This document shows positions 27,882 through 36,437 of a stretch of DNA of 64,000 nucleotides, piece after piece; positions within the stretch are counted from its first letter, which is position 1, and every line of letters begins with the position of its first letter. The stretch covers positions 372,001 through 436,000 of the forward strand of contig NZ_LIRF01000004.1 in the NCBI RefSeq assembly GCF_001297705.1. The letters are read 5' to 3'. The stretch comes from Chryseobacterium sp. ERMR1:04. Its GTDB lineage: Bacteria; Bacteroidota; Bacteroidia; Flavobacteriales; Weeksellaceae. The notes beneath the pieces are model-generated. The model did not search any database, was not told the DNA's origin, and saw nothing but the letters and a program-made list of their open reading frames with translations. The translations under genes and the position numbers were made by a program.

Positions 27882-27922
27882 AAAAAATAGCCTTGTAAAA
27901 TCTACAAGGCTATTTTTTTATT
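27882..27922. terminator. Bidirectional terminator
   Basis: A 16-bp perfect stem, AAAAAATAGCCTTGTA / TACAAGGCTATTTTTT, 5-nt loop, T-rich on both sides; it serves the DUF805 gene and the convergent SRPBCC gene, whose stop it touches. Confidence 0.9.
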
Positions 27923-28451
27923 TTTCTACCAATGCTTTCAAATTATTCAAACCTTCTTCGTAGGATTTCCCCATTTGGTAATCCATCATCGGTCTCATTA
28001 TTTTCATCATAGGATCTTGCTCGGTATCCATCGTCCACAACACTTTTGTAGAATTTCCTTCAGAAGACAAAACAATCTCAGAGGTTGCCTGCCCTTCAAA
28101 AGGTTTGGCAAAGATCATTTCTGTTTTTTGTTTTTGATTTAAAACCAATTCTTTAATTTCCTGACAACCCGCACCAGAATCATCATTTTTACTATCCCAA
28201 CAGTATTTATCTCCCACTTCTCCGGAAGTTCCGGTATACGTAATTTTCATCGTCTTATCTAATTTCATCCAGGGATTCCATTCATTAAATGCCTTCATAG
28301 AACTTATCTGCTGCCATACCTTTTCTTTCGGAGCATTAAGTACTATAGATTTTTCATAATGGTAATTTTTACCAAAAGCGAGCATGGCGATTACAGCATA
28401 TACAATAAGTAAAAGAACAATTCCACCAATAATTTTTAAGATCGTTTTCAT
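27918..28451 (-). CDS. SRPBCC-family protein
   Basis: A 177-residue protein with an N-terminal TM anchor (residues ~5-26, ILKIIGGIVLLLIVYAVIAM), followed by a START-like SRPBCC domain: APKEKVWQQISSMKAFNEWNPWM near the start and a C-terminal helix (MDYQMGKSYEEGLNNLKAL). Such domains bind hydrophobic ligands. The gene's divergent promoter region (28507-28604) is nearly identical to that of the DUF2867 and M3 peptidase pair at 29.2 kb, so it is probably under the same regulator. Confidence 0.85.
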   Translation of the reverse strand: MKTILKIIGGIVLLLIVYAVIAMLAFGKNYHYEKSIVLNAPKEKVWQQISSMKAFNEWNPWMKLDKTMKITYTGTSGEVGDKYCWDSKNDDSGAGCQEIKELVLNQKQKTEMIFAKPFEGQATSEIVLSSEGNSTKVLWTMDTEQDPMMKIMRPMMDYQMGKSYEEGLNNLKALVEK

Positions 28452-28506
28452 AGTTTGAATATTTTTAGGTTAAATTTTTAACATCATTAAGTTTTGAATA
28501 TGTTGT

Positions 28507-28604
28507 CAAAATTAATCATTCCGCCTCTATCTCAACTTTACCTATGACAAGATCATTAAAGATAAAACATTTTGTTGCAACTTTATACGGAGGTACTATT
28601 TTTG
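28507..28604. promoter_or_regulatory. Divergent promoter region with conserved operator, copy 1
   Basis: Minus strand: -7 box TAATTTTG (28507-28514) for the SRPBCC gene. Plus strand: TTG (28572-28574), a 22-nt spacer and TATTTTTG (28597-28604). Between them lies CCTATGACAAGATCATTAAA (28541-28560), also found at 29244 with the same distances to both boxes (34 nt to the left box). The plus-strand promoter has no gene in front of it in this copy; it points into the 3' side of the DUF2867 gene. Confidence 0.6.
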
Positions 28605-28685
28605 AGAATTACTCTATTCCTTCCATCAATACAACTCATCAAATCAGGATTTAAAACAGTAAACACTCTTCTTTTGTATCGGTTA

Positions 28686-29192
28686 CTATAAATTTTTAAT
28701 GATTGCATCTATCTTAGCAGCAACTATGATTTTGTGAAAAGGTTTAACCGGAAAAAAATATAGTCTTCCCCACCAATTATTGTATTGCACAAGAGTCGTA
28801 ATGGTTAATTTCCTTTTTTTATTTAGCGAATTATGATCATCCAACAATAAGGAAACCCTGAAATTCAAATGGCTATCGTCCTCCCCAATAATTATTTCAT
28901 TATGGGTTTTGTTAAAAATCTTAAAAAGTCCGATTTGATCTCCCGGCTCATATTTTAGATCTGTCGCATGTTCGTTTTGACCTTCAGGAATTTTTAATCC
29001 AAAAATTTTGACAATCCTATTTCTCAACGAAAACAGTTTTTTGATCCATGTTGAACTGCTCGTGAAGAACAGCTTTCCTATTTGTCCTGAGTTCAGATTT
29101 TGGTCTTTATGGATAAACTTTTTCACAAAAGAATCTCCATAATCGAAATGTTGATTATTTAATAATGACTTTTCGGGTATTTTCAGCATCAT
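28686..29192 (-). CDS. DUF2867 domain protein
   Basis: A 168-residue protein matching the DUF2867 family (SRPBCC-related fold): HFDYGDSFVKKF at the start, DQIGLFKIF and HLNFRVSLLL in the middle, and WWGRLYFFPVKPFHKIIVAA at the end. Function is unknown. Start either at 29192 or at the second ATG at 29189. Divergently expressed with the M3 peptidase gene from a region that resembles the SRPBCC promoter at 28.5 kb. Confidence 0.85.
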   Translation of the reverse strand: MMLKIPEKSLLNNQHFDYGDSFVKKFIHKDQNLNSGQIGKLFFTSSSTWIKKLFSLRNRIVKIFGLKIPEGQNEHATDLKYEPGDQIGLFKIFNKTHNEIIIGEDDSHLNFRVSLLLDDHNSLNKKRKLTITTLVQYNNWWGRLYFFPVKPFHKIIVAAKIDAIIKNL

Positions 29193-29209
29193 ATCATTTT
29201 ACTTGTACT

Positions 29210-29309
29210 CAAAACTAATTATTCTGACAGTAGGATGACTTGCCCTATGACAAGATTATTAAAGATGACACACTTTTTGTCACACCATCTCATTAAGGCA
29301 TTATTTTTG
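29210..29309. promoter_or_regulatory. Divergent promoter region with conserved operator, copy 2
   Basis: Minus strand: TAGTTTTG (29210-29217) for the DUF2867 gene. Plus strand: TTG (29277-29279), a 22-nt spacer, TATTTTTG (29302-29309) for the M3 peptidase gene. Conserved core CCTATGACAAGATTATTAAA (29244-29263), then GATGACACA and TTTTTGTCACA, a partial dyad. Same arrangement as 28507-28604. Confidence 0.65.
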
Positions 29310-29368
29310 AGATTTCAACAACCAAATCAATACGATTTATTACATTTACAATCATTAAAAATCAAACA

Positions 29369-31387
29369 ATGAATATTTTAACAGAAAAATTTAACACACC
29401 ATATCATTCAGCACCATTCAATTCTATTAAAAATGAAGATTATCTTCCCGCTTTTAAAGAATTAATTCAAACATCAGAAGAAGAAATTAATGCCATTGTC
29501 AATAATTCAGAAGAACCCACTTTTGAAAATGTGATTGAAGCATTGGCGTATTCGGGAGAACAATTGGATGCCGTTTCTAATATCTTTTTCAATTTAAATT
29601 CAGCCGAAACAAGTGACGAACTTCAACAGATCGCTCAGGAAGTTTCTCCGATCTTAACAGAATATTCATCAAAAATTTCTCAAAACGAAGCGCTTTTCAA
29701 CAAGATCAAAAAGGTGTACGACGAGAAAGAAAAATATAATCTTAATGAAGAGCAACACATGCTTTTAAATGAAACTTATAAAGGTTTTGTAAGAAGCGGT
29801 GCTTTACTGAATGAAGAAGACAAAGAAAAATTAAAGAATATCAGCATGGATTTATCTTTAAAATCTCTGCAATTCGGACAAAATGTATTGGCCTCTACCA
29901 ATAATTATTTCAAACATATTACCAATAAAGAAGATCTGGCAGGAATTCCCGAAGCCATTATCGAACAATACGCCGAAGAAGCGAAAGAAAGAAATCTTGA
30001 AGGTTGGGTTGTAACATTGCAATATCCAAGTTACCTTCCGTTGATGACCTACGCTGAAAACCGTGAATTAAGAAAAGAAATTGCATTAGCCAATGGTAAA
30101 AAATCTTTTGATGGTGGTGAATTTGATAATCAAAATCTCATCAAAGAATTGCTTACTCTAAAACAACAAAAAGCTGAATTATTAGGCTATGCTAATTATG
30201 CAGACTACGTATTGGAAGAAAGAATGGCAAAATCTCCAATCAAAGTATTGGACTTTTTAAATGAGATGCTAACGAAAGCAAAACCTTACGCCGAAAAAGA
30301 AATTGAAGAATTAAAATCATTAGCAAAAGCTTATGGAATAGACGAAATACAAGGATACGATCATACTTTTTACGCTGAAAAACTTCGTAAAGCAAAATAT
30401 GATTTAAACGATGAGGAATTAAAACCTTATTTCCCGTTAGATCAGGTTCAGAATGCTGTTTTTGGTTTGGCTCATCAGTTATTTGGATTAACGTTTGAAG
30501 AAAGAAACGACATTCCTAAATATCATGAAGATGTGAAAGTCTACGAGGTCAAAGAGAATGGCGAGTACAAATCGCTATTATATGTCGACTATTTCCCAAG
30601 AAAAGGCAAAAGAGCCGGAGCCTGGATGACGAGCTATAAAAATCAGTATAAAAAAGACGGTGAAAACTCCCGTCCACATATTTCGATCGTTTGTAATTTC
30701 AACAAACCGACAAAAGATACGCCGAGTTTATTAACGTTTCAGGAAGTGACGACTTTATTCCATGAGTTTGGTCACGCCCTTCACGGAATGTTGGCCAACA
30801 CCCAATACCCTACCCTTTCAGGAACTTCTGTAAAATGGGATTTTGTGGAATTGCCTTCTCAGTTTTTGGAGAATTTCTGTTACGAACCTGAGTTCTTAAA
30901 AACTTTCGCGAAACACTATAAAACAGGTGAAGTTCTTCCCGATGAAAAAATTCAAAAGATTGAACAGTCTAAAAACTTTATGGAAGGCTACCAAACGATG
31001 AGACAATTAGGTTTCGGAATTTTGGACATGAATTATCACACAAAAGTTGCAGAGTTGGAGAATGAAACTGTAAAAGAGTTTGAAGATAAGTACACCAAAG
31101 CAACACAATTGTATCCTGCAAATCCTGAAACAGCAATGAGCCCAAGCTTCTCCCATATTTTCCAAGGTGGATATTCTGCGGGATATTATTCTTACAAATG
31201 GGCAGAAGTTTTGGATGCTGATGCTTTCCATTATTTTAAAGAAAACGGAATTTTCAATCCTGAAATTGCCGCAAAATATAAAATACTTCTTTCTTCCGGC
31301 GGAACAAAAGATCCAATGGAATTGTATAAGAATTTCAGAGGAAGTGAGCCGAAAGTGGAGAGTTTGTTGAAGAGGGCGTTTGGGTAA
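29369..31387 (+). CDS. M3-family zinc metallopeptidase (oligopeptidase A/Dcp-like)
   Basis: A 672-residue cytosolic M3 peptidase. The zinc motif HEFGH is at residues 465-469, followed by the third ligand glutamate in the region SVKWDFVELPSQ (~490-500). Upstream helices and the C-terminal FQGGYSAGYYSYKWAEVLDADAF block match the family. It cleaves short peptides, either as a peptidyl-dipeptidase or as an oligopeptidase A. There is no signal peptide, unlike periplasmic Dcp forms. Expressed from the promoter at 29277-29309 with a leader of about 50 nt. Confidence 0.95.
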   Translation: MNILTEKFNTPYHSAPFNSIKNEDYLPAFKELIQTSEEEINAIVNNSEEPTFENVIEALAYSGEQLDAVSNIFFNLNSAETSDELQQIAQEVSPILTEYSSKISQNEALFNKIKKVYDEKEKYNLNEEQHMLLNETYKGFVRSGALLNEEDKEKLKNISMDLSLKSLQFGQNVLASTNNYFKHITNKEDLAGIPEAIIEQYAEEAKERNLEGWVVTLQYPSYLPLMTYAENRELRKEIALANGKKSFDGGEFDNQNLIKELLTLKQQKAELLGYANYADYVLEERMAKSPIKVLDFLNEMLTKAKPYAEKEIEELKSLAKAYGIDEIQGYDHTFYAEKLRKAKYDLNDEELKPYFPLDQVQNAVFGLAHQLFGLTFEERNDIPKYHEDVKVYEVKENGEYKSLLYVDYFPRKGKRAGAWMTSYKNQYKKDGENSRPHISIVCNFNKPTKDTPSLLTFQEVTTLFHEFGHALHGMLANTQYPTLSGTSVKWDFVELPSQFLENFCYEPEFLKTFAKHYKTGEVLPDEKIQKIEQSKNFMEGYQTMRQLGFGILDMNYHTKVAELENETVKEFEDKYTKATQLYPANPETAMSPSFSHIFQGGYSAGYYSYKWAEVLDADAFHYFKENGIFNPEIAAKYKILLSSGGTKDPMELYKNFRGSEPKVESLLKRAFG

Positions 31388-31420
31388 AATATAATTAGAG
31401 CTTTTGAAATTTATATTTAA

Positions 31421-31573
31421 CCACAAAAGAGGTAAAATATTAACATATACGTTTTTAAAAAATCAAAGATTTTTAATCTTTTTATTTGTAAAACCATGTC
31501 AAGGTTTTGAACCTTGACATGGTTTATAGAGTCTTTATCAATAGAAACGGGTTTTAACCCGTTCAAATAAAAA
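31421..31573. repeat. Repeat-rich intergenic block with two hairpins
   Basis: Contains AACCACAAAAGAGGT (31420 region), related to the end of the tandem element at 45.4 kb; a 16-bp perfect hairpin with arms AAACCATGTCAAGGTT / AACCTTGACATGGTTT (31492-31526); and a near-palindrome ACGGGTTTTAACCCGT at 31547-31562. The pieces look like remnants of small mobile repeats. Confidence 0.6.
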
Positions 31574-31580
31574 CATAAGT

Positions 31581-31997
31581 ATGATTAGCGATATTATTTG
31601 TCAAGTCTATTTTGATTCTAAATCATCAGAGAAAATATTTGAACTTCTTAACTTTTACTTACCTCAATATCAACCTTTAAAATTAGACTATACTTCTAAA
31701 ATTGATGGGGAATTTAATAGTAACCAAGAAATGATTGATTATTTCGTTAATACAAATAATATAAGTCAAACTTTTTATTGGAATCAATACATTAATAATC
31801 CTGAGAAAGTTATGTTTGGTGTTGATATGACAAATGATAACAAAACAATATTTAGTTTAACATTTGATGGAACAATTGAACAGGCCGAAATCTATTTGAT
31901 TGAATTAAAACAAAAACTTGATTCCGATATAGGTTTCATTAGTTTTATCAATCCTATAGAATATGATAATGGAATAGATTTTAAAAATAAATATTAA
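31581..31997 (+). CDS. Hypothetical small cytosolic protein
   Basis: A 138-residue acidic protein with no signal peptide or TM segment and no recognised domain. It has two aromatic-rich stretches (FYWNQYINNPEKVMFGVDM) and ends in polar residues. It is 25 bp upstream of the methyltransferase gene, in the same direction, but AT content is higher than in that neighbour. Size and composition resemble immunity-type proteins, but there is no toxin next to it and I do not assign a function. Confidence 0.6.
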   Translation: MISDIICQVYFDSKSSEKIFELLNFYLPQYQPLKLDYTSKIDGEFNSNQEMIDYFVNTNNISQTFYWNQYINNPEKVMFGVDMTNDNKTIFSLTFDGTIEQAEIYLIELKQKLDSDIGFISFINPIEYDNGIDFKNKY

Positions 31998-32021
31998 TTT
32001 ATATTTAAAAAACACAACAGT

Positions 32022-32753
32022 ATGCAACAAAACAAATACGACAACACCTCCTTTTTCAAACAATACGAAAAAATGCTCCGCTCTCAAAAAGGATTGGAAG
32101 GTGCAGGAGAATGGCCTGCTTTGAAAAAAATGTTGCCTGATTTTTCAGGGAAAGATGTTCTTGATTTGGGCTGTGGTTTTGGTTGGCATTGCAGATATGC
32201 CATTGAGAATGGAGCAAAATCTGTGATTGGAATTGACCTTTCAGAAAAGATGCTTGAAAAAGCAAGAGAAATCAACGCGTTGGAAGATATTTACTATGAA
32301 AGAAAAGCCCTTGAAGAGGTAGACTATCCTGCAGAGAAATTTGATATTATTGTAAGCTCGCTGACTTTTCATTATATAGAATCATTTGATACGTTGGTAC
32401 AAAACATTTACAAATGGTTGAAGCCGAACGGAAATTTTGTATTTTCAGTGGAACATCCTGTTTTTACAGCACAGGGAAATCAGGATTGGGCTTACCATGA
32501 AAATGGAGAAAAGCTACATTGGCCTGTGGACAATTATTTTGTAGAAGGAAAAAGAAATACTACCTTTTTAGGTGAAGATGTTGTAAAATACCACAGAACT
32601 TTAACAACGTATCTGAACAGCCTTTTAATATTAGGGTTTAAAATCAAAGAAGTAATTGAACCAGAACCGAGTGAAGAAATGCTGAAAGAGTTTTCAGAAA
32701 TGAAAGATGAATTACGCAGACCGATGATGCTATTGATTTCTGTAAAAAAGTAA
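32022..32753 (+). CDS. Class I SAM-dependent methyltransferase
   Basis: A 243-residue methyltransferase. Motif I is VLDLGCGFGWHC at about residues 46-57, motif II VIGIDLSEKMLEKA, and motif IV FDIIVSSLTFHYI; the fold is the UbiE/MenG-like class. No signal peptide. The substrate cannot be read. It could be cotranscribed with the small protein upstream (24-bp gap). Confidence 0.92.
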   Translation: MQQNKYDNTSFFKQYEKMLRSQKGLEGAGEWPALKKMLPDFSGKDVLDLGCGFGWHCRYAIENGAKSVIGIDLSEKMLEKAREINALEDIYYERKALEEVDYPAEKFDIIVSSLTFHYIESFDTLVQNIYKWLKPNGNFVFSVEHPVFTAQGNQDWAYHENGEKLHWPVDNYFVEGKRNTTFLGEDVVKYHRTLTTYLNSLLILGFKIKEVIEPEPSEEMLKEFSEMKDELRRPMMLLISVKK

Positions 32754-32815
32754 CTCAGTTTTTAAAATTAACTTAGACGGAAAAAAACTATATTTATCTA
32801 AAAAACGTAACCATT

Positions 32816-33478
32816 ATGTTCAACTTCTTCAAGAAAAAGAAAGCTAAAGTACATATTAATTCTGTTTCTATTCCTCATTTCGGATGGGATAAAGTAGAAG
32901 AAAATGAGTCTAGAATTATTTGGGTAAATCCTGAACAAAGTGCTTTAATTTCATTATATTTTTTCGACCTTCAACCTGATCTACCTACCATAAAAGATAC
33001 TGATCATCTGAGAGATTTTCATAGGAAATCTATTGCTGCATCAGGCGGTGGAATTATTGAAGTAAACACTCTCAAAGTACAAAATTTCCCCAGTGTAAAA
33101 ACTATTTTTAAAGTTCCTCAGGCCGAAAGTGGAATGACTTATATTGCTTCCGTGACGATTCCTTTTAAAAACTGCAGTTTCGTGATTAAAGTACAAGCGG
33201 TTGAAGCGGGAACAACCGGAATTCGAGATACCGTTATCTTAAGTAAATTGCTAGAAAGCGAAGAAGTTTCTTTTGATAATGATGATCTTCAAAACTGGTT
33301 CGAAGATCCTTATGATCCTACTTTTAAAGAAGGAACGTTAATGAACAAATCGGAGCAGGAACAATATGATGCGGAATATCCTCAACATCCTTTGACCATT
33401 GCTCGGATTTCAATTAACAAAGCCATTCAGGAAGTCGTTTTCAAACCTGAAATAAAAGATCTTCCTGCTTTTAAATAA
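32816..33478 (+). CDS. Hypothetical cytosolic protein
   Basis: A 220-residue protein with a basic N-terminus (MFNFFKKKKAKVH) and no signal or TM segment. It has no domain I recognise; the C-terminal half carries acidic stretches (WFEDPYDPTFKEGTL). It is followed after only 12 bp by a GNAT acetyltransferase gene and may share its transcript. Confidence 0.6.
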   Translation: MFNFFKKKKAKVHINSVSIPHFGWDKVEENESRIIWVNPEQSALISLYFFDLQPDLPTIKDTDHLRDFHRKSIAASGGGIIEVNTLKVQNFPSVKTIFKVPQAESGMTYIASVTIPFKNCSFVIKVQAVEAGTTGIRDTVILSKLLESEEVSFDNDDLQNWFEDPYDPTFKEGTLMNKSEQEQYDAEYPQHPLTIARISINKAIQEVVFKPEIKDLPAFK

Positions 33479-33490
33479 TTGTAAAAACCC

Positions 33491-34039
33491 ATGAAATATC
33501 TTCTCACCCATCAGGAAACTGAAAGGCTTATTTTCAGAAAATTAGAAAATTCTGATTTTGATCATTGGCTCAGCTTATTTGAAGATGAACATACAGCAAA
33601 GATGCTAGGGATGGAAACCTTTAAAACACCAAAAGAGCGTTGCGAAAAATGGTTTGAAGCGACTTTTCATCGATATGAAAACAATCTTGGCGGCCAAAAT
33701 GTACTGCTTTCAAAGGAAAACAATCAATTGATCGGTCAATCTGGATTATTGGTAAGGGAAGTTGAAAATAATTTTGAGTTGGAAATCGCGTATTCTATTC
33801 TCCCTCAATTTCGAGGCAAAGGTTTCGCCATTGAAGCATCCAGAAAATGCAGAGACTTTGCTTTTGAAAATAATTTTCATGACAGGCTTGTTTCCATCAT
33901 TATCCCCGAAAATGAAAGCTCTAAAAAAGTTGCTTTGAAAAACGGAATGATTTTCAAAAAACAAATTAGCTATTCAGGAAATAATATGGATTTATTTCAA
34001 ATCTATAAACAGGAATGGGAAACTAGATCTCATGTCTAA
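33491..34039 (+). CDS. GNAT-family N-acetyltransferase
   Basis: A 182-residue acetyltransferase of the RimJ/RimL-like branch. It begins ETERLIFRKLENSDFDHWL, has a beta strand LEIAYSILPQFRGKGFAIEA with the acetyl-CoA-binding RGKGFA segment, and ends NGMIFKKQ with VALKNGM, a typical C-terminal block. Transfers acetyl from acetyl-CoA to an amine; the substrate is unknown. ATG at 33491. Confidence 0.9.
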   Translation: MKYLLTHQETERLIFRKLENSDFDHWLSLFEDEHTAKMLGMETFKTPKERCEKWFEATFHRYENNLGGQNVLLSKENNQLIGQSGLLVREVENNFELEIAYSILPQFRGKGFAIEASRKCRDFAFENNFHDRLVSIIIPENESSKKVALKNGMIFKKQISYSGNNMDLFQIYKQEWETRSHV

Positions 34040-34153
34040 TATCACCAACAAGCTTTTGAGTATTCAGAGGCTTTCTTTTTTAATAAATATATCCTGATTT
34101 TTTATAACTTTAGTTCCAAGATCCGTCAACACAAACAGGTGAAAATCTAACCC

Positions 34154-34600
34154 ATGAAAACAATCAAAAAATTAATTCCTTTATTTTTTATTTCGTTTCT
34201 TTTATTCTCCTGCAATACAGTTTCTGAAAATAAAATAAGTGAAAACGAAAAACTGATTACCCATTATTTTGAGCTCTTCAACAAGCATCAATGGGAAGAT
34301 CTATCAAATTTATATATTGACAATGCAGAATTCAAAGATCCTTCATTAGGAACCGGAACTGTAAAACAAACCAAGAAAGATTTTGTGAAAAAATATTCAG
34401 AACTAAACCAACTCTTCCCTGATTTAAAAGATAAAATCATTCAGGTTTATCCATCCGGAGAAAATAACATCATCGTAGAGTTTATTTCTACGGGGTCAGG
34501 GCCTGGTAATTCAAAATTTGAACTTCCCATTTGTACGATATTCACTATAGAAAATGGAAAAATCACCAAAGATTTTACGTATTACGACAATATTGAATAA
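34154..34600 (+). CDS. SnoaL-like lipoprotein
   Basis: A 148-residue lipoprotein: signal peptide with the lipobox LLFSC at about residue 20, then a single NTF2/SnoaL-like domain (HYFELFNKHQWEDLSNLYIDNAEFKDPS and later TIENGKITKDFTYYD). Likely periplasmic, attached to the inner or outer membrane. The fold is shared by isomerases and non-enzymatic binding proteins, and no catalytic residue can be assigned with confidence. Confidence 0.82.
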   Translation: MKTIKKLIPLFFISFLLFSCNTVSENKISENEKLITHYFELFNKHQWEDLSNLYIDNAEFKDPSLGTGTVKQTKKDFVKKYSELNQLFPDLKDKIIQVYPSGENNIIVEFISTGSGPGNSKFELPICTIFTIENGKITKDFTYYDNIE

Positions 34601-34644
34601 TCAAAAAAACAACCTGAAATTTATCCCTAACTTTTATAAATAGT

Positions 34645-35484
34645 ATGCATACAAGAAAACTTGAACAACATATAATCATCCTTTTATTAATGTTCACCAT
34701 CAATCCCATTTTTGGACAAAAGAAAGAAGTTAGGAATACAGAAGTGGATACGCTTACCTTTTTAAACAATAGAAAAATATTAAACAGCTTAAACACCGAT
34801 AAATTTCAAAAGAAAATATTCGTAGATAATGACATTCAAATTCCTTACAGATTTTTAATGCCTAAAAATAACCTCGTAAAGAAAAAATATCCGTTGGTTA
34901 TTACCTTTCATAACTCTTCAAGAATTGGAAATGATAATGAAAATCAGCTTGAGCCCTTTGCTAAAATCTGGCTACGCGATGAAATTTATGAGAAATATCC
35001 TTGTTATGTTGTAGCACCACAATTTAGTAAACGTTCTACAACTTATGAGATGAACAGCGATGGTGTCCAAATTTCAAAACCATCCAACGATGTTTTTGCT
35101 TTATTGAAGTTGATTACAAATCTTGAAAAAGAATATCCCAATATAGATACCAACAGAATCTATCTGATTGGCTATTCAATGGGAGGCTCCACCGCTCAAA
35201 ATTTAATGAGTTTGCAACCGAATACATTTGCTGCGATGGTCTCTGTTGCCGCCGTTCCGGATTTATCGAATCTTAATGCAATTAAAGAAAAAAATATCTG
35301 GTTAATTCACGGTAAAAAAGATGATGACAACCCATACGTTGGCAGCGTGGAATTATTTAACAAACTTCCTTCCGACAAAAAAATGATTTTCACAACATTC
35401 ACCAATCTTAATCATAACAATATTGTGATTCCGTTTTTGATTACAGATGAAATTCCGAAATGGTTATTTGAAAAACGCAAATAA
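34645..35484 (+). CDS. Exported alpha/beta hydrolase
   Basis: A 279-residue exported esterase-like protein: signal peptide in the first ~25 residues, then an alpha/beta hydrolase with the nucleophile elbow GYSMG at residues 176-180 (S178) and a C-terminal histidine in NLNHNNI; the fold is of the PHB depolymerase / prolyl oligopeptidase type. It begins 44 bp after the SnoaL gene in the same direction. The substrate is unknown; secreted esterases of this kind cleave short polyesters or sugar esters. Confidence 0.85.
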   Translation: MHTRKLEQHIIILLLMFTINPIFGQKKEVRNTEVDTLTFLNNRKILNSLNTDKFQKKIFVDNDIQIPYRFLMPKNNLVKKKYPLVITFHNSSRIGNDNENQLEPFAKIWLRDEIYEKYPCYVVAPQFSKRSTTYEMNSDGVQISKPSNDVFALLKLITNLEKEYPNIDTNRIYLIGYSMGGSTAQNLMSLQPNTFAAMVSVAAVPDLSNLNAIKEKNIWLIHGKKDDDNPYVGSVELFNKLPSDKKMIFTTFTNLNHNNIVIPFLITDEIPKWLFEKRK

Positions 35485-35522
35485 AAGAAAAATACATAGT
35501 TGCAATTCCGTAATTTTGCCCC

Positions 35523-35906
35523 ATGAATAACATCACCCAAAGATTAGAAAACGTAAAAAAACTTCAGGCAAAAAGATGGGAAAATGAGGATCATTGGGAC
35601 GATATCAATGATCTTTTAGTTAAAGAATTAGATGAAATTTTACTCATTGAACCTGAAAATACAGCAGCTTTAATTAATATCGGCGCGGTCTATTCTGATA
35701 TGGGAGAAAATGAAAAAGCCATAGAATATTTGAAGACTGCCCTCCACTTAGGTTCAGTAGATAAAAATTTATACATCAATTTGGCCATCGTCATGGTTTA
35801 CATGGAAATGCATCAGGAAGAATATCACGAATACCTTGAAACAGCTGAAAATAAAATAGAAGATCCGTTGACTTTTAAAGCATATTTTGATCCTAACTCT
35901 CAATAA
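35523..35906 (+). CDS. TPR-repeat protein
   Basis: A 127-residue cytosolic protein with TPR-like helices; the clearest unit is NTAALINIGAVYSDMGENEKAIEYLKTALHLG (residues ~58-90), with a less typical unit before it and one after. TPRs are protein-protein contact surfaces; the partner is unknown. Confidence 0.8.
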   Translation: MNNITQRLENVKKLQAKRWENEDHWDDINDLLVKELDEILLIEPENTAALINIGAVYSDMGENEKAIEYLKTALHLGSVDKNLYINLAIVMVYMEMHQEEYHEYLETAENKIEDPLTFKAYFDPNSQ

Positions 35907-35970
35907 GAGTTCATTTTAACTATTAAAAAAAAATTACCTATTTTTATTAATAATTTAAAATCACAAAGAT

Positions 35971-36171
35971 ATGTTACTAGCTATTTTATTACCCTTTTTA
36001 TCCTTTATGGTTCGTGGAAAAATCTTAACAGGAATTATCTGCTTAATTCTACAAATTACTTTAATCGGTTGGATTCCGGCTGCAATCTGGGCCGTTTTAT
36101 CATTAAACAACGAAAGAGCAGAAGATCGAAATGATAAACTGATTAAAGCCATGCGAGATAATGAAAGGTAA
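35971..36171 (+). CDS. YqaE/Pmp3-like membrane protein
   Basis: A 66-residue membrane protein with two TM helices (residues ~2-15 and ~18-44), matching the Pmp3/YqaE family (LPFLSFMVRGKILTGIICLILQ). The family occurs under salt and membrane stress in bacteria, fungi and plants; the molecular role is not established. The charged C-terminus (NNERAEDRNDKLIKAM) is longer than in most bacterial homologues. Confidence 0.85.
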   Translation: MLLAILLPFLSFMVRGKILTGIICLILQITLIGWIPAAIWAVLSLNNERAEDRNDKLIKAMRDNER

Positions 36172-36264
36172 AAGCTTTCAATAAAATACGATAAACCTTT
36201 TAGAGGCAGTTTATAATTTAGCCAATAATTAATGTCGTTTTTATCCGCTAAAAAAATATTCAAT

Positions 36265-36379
36265 CCATTAAGAACATTGAAGAAGTTCAGCTTAAGTAAG
36301 AAAAAATCAAGCAGCTTTTTTTAAGCCTTAAAACAAAGCGAAACTTAATATTCTTCACTTCTAAATAAGATCTTAATGG
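36265..36379. repeat. MITE-like degenerate element
   Basis: CCATTAAGA (36265-36273) and TCTTAATGG (36371-36379) are exact inverted copies, extended imperfectly inward (GAAGAAG / CTTAAG against CTTAAT / TTCTTC). No gene is seen between 36172 and 36437. Confidence 0.45.
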
Positions 36380-36437
36380 TGGAAATTCGTGGACAACTAT
36401 GATAAATTATTTCTAAAAAGCAAAATTTTTAAAGAAT

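Noticed and set aside
31581..31997. Immunity gene candidate
   Set aside because: Small size and acidic nature fit, but no toxin gene is nearby; left as hypothetical.
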